Shown: positions 57,641 to 64,000 of the stretch, piece by piece
Layout: every line of letters starts with the position of its first letter
Numbering within the stretch: the stretch's first letter is position 1
DNA from: Ampelocalamus luodianensis
Taxonomy: Eukaryota; Streptophyta; Magnoliopsida; Poales; Poaceae
Length of the DNA stretch: 64,000 nt
Assembly (NCBI GenBank): GCA_036346255.1
Contig: CM070632.1
Coordinates: 26,686,657 to 26,750,656, forward strand
Direction: 5' to 3'
Notes under the pieces: generated by a model
Told to the model about the DNA's origin: nothing
Database searches by the model: none
Seen by the model: the letters and a program-made list of their open reading frames with translations, nothing else
Made by a program: the position numbers and the translations under genes

Positions 57641-57856
57641 TCCTTTGGATATGCTAGTTGATTAGTATGTTTTAAACGCCTATTAATGATTCTGGATGTT
57701 GGATTATTTGTTTATGATTTATCTAAATGTTGGAACCTCCGTGTAGTTAACTTTATAAAGGAGGTTATGTCGAAATTTGGTAGTTTGAACTTGGTTTTGG
57801 ATTAATTAATGTTAGTTTAGTAACATTCCAGGCTCACGTTGGGCTGGGGTGTTACA
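57641..57856 (+). repeat. LTR3, 3' end only
   Basis: It matches the last 216 bp of the LTR (from TCCTTTGGATATGC) and keeps the intact terminal GTGTTACA next to the TSD ATGAC. Confidence 0.88.
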
Positions 57857-57861
57857 ATGAC

Positions 57862-58938
57862 CTTGTCAAGTTAGACCAATGCTAAGCGTGTAAGTGTCTG
57901 ACACAAATCCATCTAGTCAAGGAGAGTTAATGGCACTCTGCTTTGGCAAGACCTACCATTAAAATACAAGACCTTGGATGGTGCAGCAAATTGGGAGGGC
58001 ATCAATTTTAACTCAATATTAAGTGAGGGAATTTTACTTCTACCATGTCAAGAGCATTCAAAGCAATTAAATAACATGCATAGAAATAAAAGAACAAAAT
58101 AAAGGCATTCACAGACAATCATATTGTATTGTGATATAGTATGACCCTTCCACAAGGTGAACTCCATTGCCGTGCTTCCTGTGCGCCATGTCTCCAGGTA
58201 GCCAAAACCTCCAAGTACTCCCACTAAATCATTACTGATAATAGCACTAGTGATAAAATACAAAGAGTGAAAAGGCATCACAAGTCGACACACAGACCAT
58301 TATACAAATATATACAGCCTTGGGCTGCAATAAGCATGACACGCAGGTCATGACCATTACACACATACATGCATCTCATACATTATGGGTCATACTATTC
58401 ACAAAAACCTACAAAAACAAGTTAGGCATAGAATCGCATTCTATCTAACGTATGACAAGAATTAGCGATACCAAAAACCAAGTTAAGGTCCTAATCCATA
58501 GGAGTGGTAACCCGCACCAAAAGGGCGAAAACCCTATCTATATTCCAAGGTCCTGCTCGGCGGTTCCAATCTACTGCTCCGTCCATGTAAATCGCATTGG
58601 ATTAATCACATTAACCCTTTCCGATCGCAACTCTGATTCGATCAACCAGATTGATCTTCGCATGCTCCATGGATTTACGATCACTGTCTGCCCCGATGGC
58701 GGAAACCCGACCGATAGAGGCAAGTCGTGATACGACTATGAACACACGGTCACAGAATAACGATCATCAATCACCTTACAACCACCGCGCATGGACGATC
58801 ATATCGACCATTGCCAAGAACGATCTATCACATAGAACGACTAACAGAAACAGAAATAGATCACATCTATAACCCCCCGCATATCACCATATGCATCTAA
58901 TCTGAATCTAAAACTAAACGGGGTGGCTCTGATACCAC
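57862..58938 (-). other. Copia 5' leader and primer-binding site
   Basis: On the minus strand GTGGTATCAGAGCC (58938-58925) abuts the 5' LTR and matches the initiator tRNA-Met 3' end. The rest is untranslated leader toward gag, with no supported open frame. Confidence 0.75.
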
Positions 58939-60525
58939 TGCAGGATCGCGGGAAGGCTACGATAGCACAAACTAAAATTTACCGCACAACCAAGGAACCT
59001 CCGCTAGAAATAGATCATGAGATTACCACTAGACGCACCGACTCGTAGCGGAAGTAGAGTCGATGTAGCGAGTTGAAGCAGTCGTAGTCGTACTTGCCGC
59101 GCGCCTTCTCCTCCTACTCCGATGAACGTCGTGAGTCGCGGATCGTCCTAGTGGTGATGCTTCGCAACAACACCTCCAAGGTATCCACACGTACGGGGCA
59201 GGGACACCACGCGCAGGAGTGCTAGCGCCGGCGGCGTGGTTGAGGAGAGCGTGGCTATTAGGGTTTCCGAATTTCTTCCAGAAAGATTGATCAATCATAC
59301 CCCATGCCACCACCCCTCTATATATAGGCATCCATAATGGGTCCCGAACAGAAGGCCCATTAGGAACTCGTGGCCTATAAGAATTCGGATCACCATCCAA
59401 ATCAAATCCTAGCCCTTTAAGTGTGTGACCCTATAGGTTCGTGGTAATCGGGCCAGACTCGGAAACTCTTTCCGATCACGAGTCATCACGGTACCTAGCA
59501 AGACATAACGATTCCCGAACACACACGTAATATATCGGACGAACCTTGATGCAATATGATCTACGACTGTGTCCTTATCACTTACGACCAGCCTCGTACT
59601 TAGTCATGACCATTCATAATTAGTTACAACCATTCAGAACTCTCACGACGATTAATATCTAACTACGACCGGTTTGCAACTCCTCACGACCGATTGGTGA
59701 TTATGTTCGAGTAGTCTTCGACTCAGGTCGTATCTCCATACGACTTCACCATCTACGACCTGCGCCAATTGAACGACCGCTTGTGTATTCTCCCTTTGCC
59801 TCACGACATCCGGTTGAACTCGGTGAGATAATATGTCATCCATGGACTGTTCAATACTTTCTCGATCAAGTGTCGAATAACTTCATGTGGTCGACACTTG
59901 ACCACTAGTGGCATGGCCATACACTTTCTTTATTCGACCACAACGAGGCCCGAGACATCTCTCCCGTTATGTTAGGAGGGCAAATCCATATCCGACCAAT
60001 CACATTCCTCCGCATGTTTCATAGCATACCCAAAGCTACCTTTATAACTACCCGATTCACGAGTAGCGTTTGGTAACCCTAAGAGTGCTATTACACATGT
60101 AGGAAACTATGTTGATCTCGTGTCTAAGGATTATACATCATCATTGCTTGAGACCAACTAACGACACGTAGAATCATAACAATCTCAATAGTGTCTCAAG
60201 GTGGGTCTTATCCAACACTATGTTCTCTAACATGTGTCCACATTATTGATTCGATATCTCTATATCCATGACCGGTGAAACATGGTCATTAATCAATACA
60301 TGTATTGATCGTGAGAGTCACCGTGTTCAGACCAAAGTGACATTCGACCAGGGATACTTTCAGAACGACATCATATAAGATAAAGAGTTTCACCAACAAG
60401 TCACATACTCATTGATCTATATAACTAATGATTCATTCAAGAAACAAGATAACATATTATCACAAGTTATGAACATAATGAAATATAACCATCTCTATGA
60501 TTGCCTCTAGGGCATATTTCCAACA
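58939..60525 (-). repeat. 5' LTR of the copia element
   Basis: 1,587 bp, partner of 30577-32170, with TG...CA ends on the minus strand. Confidence 0.93.
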
Positions 60526-61043
60526 CACATGTCTTATATATGGACCATCTATGAAGTGCGAATTTATTATGCTTGAGGTGTACATGTGTGTACTCGTTTT
60601 ACTTCCGCTATGTGTTATTTGATATTTGAGATGAATGTCATGTATGTAGTGTAGACAAGGATGAATGCAAGAATTAAAAAATGGCAGCAAAAGGACCATA
60701 TTGTATTGTGCTGTCAAATATGACTAATAAGGGTATGAACATATGATGCGTAAGGCTAGTGTGGTGTTCACCAAATGTCGGGGATGATCAAACATGGCGT
60801 TTATGTTATGCCAGGGAAGTTATGAATCAACCACGACATTTCCTTTATGCTGGACTTGATCAACTATGGCGTTTCATATATGCTAGACTTGAGAAACCAC
60901 GACATTTCCTATATGTCGAACTTGAGAAACCACAACATTTCATGTATGCGGACTTGATCGACCATGGTGATAATATATGCGGACTTGATCAACTATGGCA
61001 TTTAATATATGCTGGACTTGATCAACCATGGCGTTTACCATAT
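60526..61043 (+). repeat. CACTA right subterminal repeat region
   Basis: About eight copies of a 20-22-bp motif with core TTGATCAACCATGGCGTTT occur between 60780 and 61043, alternating with TATATGCTGGA-type spacers. It belongs to the large CACTA element and is interrupted at 61044 by a second CACTA end. Confidence 0.75.
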
Positions 61044-61139
61044 CACTACTACAAAACAGGCTATAGAAGACACCCCATCACAGACGGGTTAATTTGAATC
61101 CGTCTGTGTTGGGTCTGTTGGGCGCGGCATTTGCTTTGC

Positions 61140-61465
61140 CGGCCTATCACGCGCGGTTCTTACTAGTAACGATCAGTGATATATGCTTATCACGACGGTT
61201 TATATACGTAACCGTCGTGAAATATCACGCATGATTCTATTTATGAACCGTGCGTGATAATCCCCATATCACGAGCGGTTTATTAATAGAGCCGTCGTGA
61301 TATGTCACGACGATTGCTCGTACATAAACCGCTCGTGATAATCCTCCATATCACGAGCGGTTGATAAAGAGCACCGTTTAGAATATCACAGACGGTTTTA
61401 TTTACAAACCGTCTGTGATATATGTCTATCACAGACAGTTCATATTTTGAACCGTCTATGATATC
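61140..61465. repeat. Subterminal foldback series of the second CACTA
   Basis: About seven short inverted repeats. Clear ones are TCACGACGGTT/AACCGTCGTGA (61190-61220), TATCACGCA/TGCGTGATA, and ATCACAGACGGTTT/AAACCGTCTGTGAT (about 61384-61422). These are probable transposase-binding sites. Confidence 0.8.
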
Positions 61466-61472
61466 CTCGCGC

Positions 61473-61480
61473 TATAAATA
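61473..61480 (+). promoter_or_regulatory. TATA box of the second CACTA gene
   Basis: TATAAATA in GCGCTATAAATACC, immediately after the foldbacks and about 700 bp before the ORF start. The leader downstream has a purine-rich 21-bp repeat (61545-61615) and probably an intron. Confidence 0.55.
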
Positions 61481-62178
61481 CCTTGAGTACCCCCTGCCCA
61501 TTCCCATTTGAGCCGCCACCCAGATAAAAACCCACTGCGCCGCCGACAGAGAGAGAGAGGGGAGGAGAAGGAGAGGAGAAAGGGAGGGAGAAGGAGAGGA
61601 GAAAGGGAGGGAGACAGCAATCGGAATAGATCGATTTGGTATTTTCGTCGTGAGCTCCGAGGGTAACATTCTTTATAACCCAATTGAGATATGGTAGAAT
61701 ATGCTAAGCATCGCGTGTATAAGAGTCGAAGTGGGAGTGGGTCCTTCCATAGCATCGGGTAACCATACGTGAAGAGGGAATTGTGCGGATTTCGCAACTG
61801 CACCAAGGAATAATAAAAAAGCACACAAAGTAGTAAGGAATTAATCCCATTATTAGGAATACAGTTATTAGCTATTTTGAACAAATCCCGAAACTCTACC
61901 CTTTAGAGCATCTGCAATTTACGTGCTTAATTAGCCGGTTCGAATGGCTAGATTTGATGCTAGGAACCGATTTCACAAGTGGAAGTCGCTATTCAAACAA
62001 AACTCTAGGAACCGATGCAAACTTTTGTATCCGGATGTAAGGGAATAGAATAATATTTTTCATTTGGTAGTTGGAATAATATTAAAGTTCGTGAGGGGAA
62101 GGAAATGAGAGAGAGCGGTTGAGAGAGATTTTATTAATCTAATTTGACACTATATATTTTGTTACATATGTAGCGTAG

Positions 62179-62907
62179 ATGGACCGAAACTGGATGTATG
62201 GTGTGAACCGCGTGAGTCAAGAGTACATTAATGGCGTGGTTGCTTTTAGAAGAGCCGCCGAGCAGGATATGTTGAAAAAGGGGATAAACTATATGTACTA
62301 TCCATGCATTGATTGCGATATTATGAAGATGTTTACTAACCCGGCGCAGATAGAAGCACACTTGATTCGAAGGGGTTTCAAAAAAGGGTATACATGTTGG
62401 ACCAGTCACGGTGAAGAGCGACAGGAAGTTAGTAATAACGACATCGCCGAGGAAGTCAACGATATGCCGGATGTCAACGATATGCCGGATGTAGACTGTA
62501 CTTTTGATGAGGATAGGTCACACGATGACAATCTGGATCAGATGCTACGCGATGCAGAAGAGAACTACAGTGAGAGAGGGTTTTGTAAATTCGAGCGCTT
62601 AATGGAGGACTCGGTGAGACCTTTGTTCCCTGGCTGCAAGCCAGAATATACAAGGTTGTCAACCGTGATTGAACTGCTTAAATTAAAAGCAAGCAATGGT
62701 TGGTCCGATAAGAGTTTCACGGCGTTGTTAGGTCTCCTAGCGGACATTCTTCCGGAGGGAAACGTGTTGCCCAACACCACCTACCAAGCAAAGAAGGTTC
62801 TTTGTCCATTGGGAATGGAAGTAGAAAGAATACATGCATGTCCGAACGATTGTATCCTCTATAGGGGTGTCTACATGCCAGAATTTGATCAAAGATGGTA
62901 TATGTAA
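62179..62907 (+). pseudogene. TNP2 transposase N-terminal part (transposase-associated domain), truncated
   Basis: The 242-codon frame starts MDRNWMYGVNRVSQEYINGV, the transposase-associated domain of En/Spm-type TNP2, with paired Cys (PCIDCD, residues about 43-48) and GFKKGYTCWTSHGE. An acidic linker with a duplicated NDMPDV follows (18-bp repeat near 62458-62493), then FERLMEDSVRPLFPGC, the ELLKLKASNGWSDKSFTALL block and the CPNDCILYRG motif that precedes the catalytic domain. After LYRGVYM the protein diverges and stops at WYM. TNP2 proteins are several times longer, so the catalytic part is absent. The frame is intact, so a domain-only protein could be made; function is unknown. Confidence 0.85.
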
Positions 62908-63056
62908 TCGCCCTAGTTGGCTAAATGCCAGGAAATACTTTTCCCCGACGGCGTTTTCTTTTACGGCCAATAAGCGCTCCAGAAAAGTTTTCAGGGGCAT
63001 TTAGGCACATATACTGGCATATATAAACGCCGCCACAAACCTACCTTGTTGTAGTG
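62908..63056 (+). repeat. Right terminus of the large CACTA element
   Basis: Subterminal motifs GACGGCGTTTT and ACTGGCATATATAAACGCCG precede TTGTTGTAGTG; the AGC target copy follows. Bases 63060-63274 contain no recognised feature. Confidence 0.7.
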
Positions 63057-63274
63057 AGCATAAAACAAGAGAAGAATGTGGATCTCGCCGTTCGTGCTAT
63101 CAATAATGTTTTCATCTAGGGTGGTAATGATTCAAAATCTTTTCCCTTGTTAGTCCATCGATTAGATCAAGTACAGAGCGAGATTAGTGTGAGTAGATGC
63201 GAAATAATGCGGTTGGAAGTCGCCAGAAGCTTGGTTGTTAGATTGGGCACTTTACATGGTTAATATGGAAATTC

Positions 63275-64000
63275 TATAATACCCCATAATAGGATTCGGG
63301 AGAAAACCTAAAGATTTAAAGGGTACGAGTAGCTGGAAATCGAATCGGGAGAAGGACCTAATAGAAAATAACCAATTAAGAAAATAGCGAAGGGGTTAGC
63401 GGCGAATTCTTGGCAACCTGGGCCTGGGCTACGGCCCATAAGGCCACATGGTGGCCGGCCAAGGGGGGAAAGGCACCCTTTTGCCCCCCCAAACCCTAGC
63501 CGCCCATACCCCCTCCCCTCTCCCTTGCGCCTCTCCTCTCCCTAGGCGCCGCCACCCTCCTCCTCCCTTGTGCGCATCCTAGGCCACCTCCTGGTCCTTG
63601 CACCCTCCCCACCACGTCTCCCTTGCTCTTTGGCGAAGAACGTTCGTTCTCCACGCTGACTAGGAGGAAGAAGGAAGTCGCGTGGAGGTGGTGGGTGTTG
63701 GAGGAAGAGGAAGGTGAGGAAGGAGACCATATTCGCGGGAGGGCTCGCTGGTGGGTTCTCGTCGTGCCGGCAATCGGTTCATCAAGGGTAACCTCGTTTT
63801 CCCTCGTTTAGATATTTTAGCGCTTATTTGTTCTATGTCGGTAATTTTGTCGCCTCGGGGCAGATCGCATTAGAGGACGTTTTGATGTAGTTAAGTGCGG
63901 ATTCGGTCTCGGCGTCTCCTAGGAAGTTGTATAGGACATCAATAGCTTTCAGTAAAGTGCTAGATTGTATTTTTGTACCTCTGTAGCAAACGTTATGAAT
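63275..64000 (+). mobile_element. Left part of another LTR of the compound element's family
   Basis: It begins TATAATACCCCATAATAGG, followed by AGGATTCGGGAGAAAACC, parallel to 45171 onward. It includes the same GC-rich leader and GGCAGATCGC...TAGAGGACGTTTTGATGTAG phrases and continues past the window. The first base pair is TA rather than TG, so the end is mutated or the boundary is one or two bases off. It is more diverged than LTR1 and LTR2 are from each other. Confidence 0.8.

Larger units (their letters stand above)
45171..57856 (+). mobile_element. Compound gypsy element: LTR-internal-LTR-internal-LTR
   Basis: The TSD is ATGAC (45166-45170 and 57857-57861). The order is LTR1 45171-47440, primer-binding site TTGGTATCAGAGCGGG, internal region interrupted by a solo LTR (47728-50963), polypurine tract AAGGGGGGTAGAG, LTR2 54815-57050, the same primer-binding site, about 590 bp of internal sequence, and a 216-bp LTR 3' end finishing at 57856. 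One TSD encloses the whole, so it arose at one site by unequal exchange followed by a deletion. The gypsy assignment rests on the PBS, the PPT and a pol tail at 54655. Confidence 0.92.
30577..60525 (-). mobile_element. Complete Ty1/copia retrotransposon, 30 kb including nested elements
   Basis: LTRs at 30577-32170 (3' LTR) and 58939-60525 (5' LTR) both read TGTTGGAAATATGCCC...ATCCTGCA on the minus strand and are flanked by CACAT (30572-30576 and 60526-60530). A primer-binding site and a polypurine tract are present next to the LTRs. Removing the two nested gypsy elements and their duplicated target bases leaves about 8.5 kb. The gag-pol is on the minus strand and is broken by an insertion in gag and by point mutations. 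The integrase-before-reverse-transcriptase order places it in copia. Confidence 0.95.
61044..62907 (+). mobile_element. Second CACTA element, right end missing
   Basis: It starts CACTACTACAAAACAGG. Its left subterminal region (61078-61465) is built of successive foldbacks with (A/G)ACGGTT arms, different from those of the outer element. A TATA box and the start of a TNP2 gene follow. No matching TAGTAGTG end exists before the outer element's terminus at 62908-63056, so the right part was lost. The limit at 62907 is approximate. Confidence 0.65.
16940..63056 (+). mobile_element. CACTA (En/Spm) transposon spanning 46 kb, filled with nested insertions
   Basis: The left end is CACTACAACACGG at 16940. 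The right end is TTGTTGTAGTG finishing at 63056, which complements to CACTACAACAAGG. Both sides are flanked by AGC (16937-16939 and 63057-63059), the 3-bp duplication typical of CACTA elements. The TNP2-type gene inside (27162-29235) runs left to right, and subterminal repeats with ACGCCATGTT-like cores occur at 16940-17260 and 60780-61043. Its own sequence is only a few kb; the rest is younger insertions. The pairing of ends is inferred from TIR and TSD agreement. Confidence 0.72.

Noticed and set aside
61044..63056. A single 2-kb non-autonomous CACTA from 61044 to 63056
   Set aside because: The left end is CACTACTACAAAAC while the right end complements to CACTACAACAAGG, and the flanks are TAT and AGC. 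The right end instead matches the left end at 16940 in both TIR and TSD.

Overview
This is plant nuclear DNA, almost certainly from a grass. It holds one intact intron-containing gene, dense nested transposons, a Pack-MULE, and PIF/Harbinger, hAT, CACTA, Ty1/copia and Ty3/gypsy elements. The mix resembles the rice genus (Oryza), but species cannot be settled from the sequence alone.

Left third (1-16.9 kb). A decayed PIF/Harbinger element (right end at 4072, TSD TTA) carries a broken ORF1. A 1,990-bp Pack-MULE (4658-6647, perfect 9-bp TSD) carries a fragment of a GH5 endo-beta-mannanase gene. It sits about 200 bp beyond the stop codon of the only host gene I can support: RPAC1, the AC40-type subunit shared by RNA polymerases I and III (minus strand, nine coding exons, 13230 down to 6854, 390 aa, all splice junctions GT-AG and in phase). 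RPAC1 introns hold a MULE-type MITE and an LTR fragment that itself contains a 1.3-kb hAT element. Exon 8 has an in-frame 18-bp minisatellite expansion. The promoter has a telo-box and site II motifs. Two or three further MITE-like elements follow.

Right part (16.9-63.1 kb). One CACTA element appears to span 16940-63056: its ends are CACTACAACA and TGTTGTAGTG, and both flanks are AGC. Its decayed TNP2/DUF4216 gene lies at 27162-29235. Inside it are a copia solo LTR, gypsy-type LTR relics, a 5.1-kb LTR-like insertion (TSD CTGTT), a gypsy 3' fragment, and a 30-kb copia element (30577-60525, TSD CACAT, minus strand). The copia gag gene is split by a non-coding 8.7-kb gypsy-like element (35849-44577, TSD GTATG). 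Its leader holds a 12.7-kb compound gypsy element of structure LTR-internal-LTR-internal-LTR (45171-57856, TSD ATGAC), which in turn holds a 3.2-kb solo LTR (47728-50963, TSD CCAGG). A second CACTA, truncated on its right, lies at 61044-62907. The window ends inside another LTR of the compound element's family (63275 onward).

The most unusual signal is structural. Four different gypsy-like LTR types here carry a run of consecutive, sequence-unrelated hairpins about 0.6-1.0 kb before the LTR 3' end. In each case this is followed by a short stem-loop of the form GAGTAC/GTACTC (or TGAGTC/GACTCA) and then an AG that looks like a splice acceptor. The clearest array has six perfect stem-loops in a row (46715-46876). 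Between its two LTR copies I see one stem change, which keeps pairing as a wobble, and one loop change.
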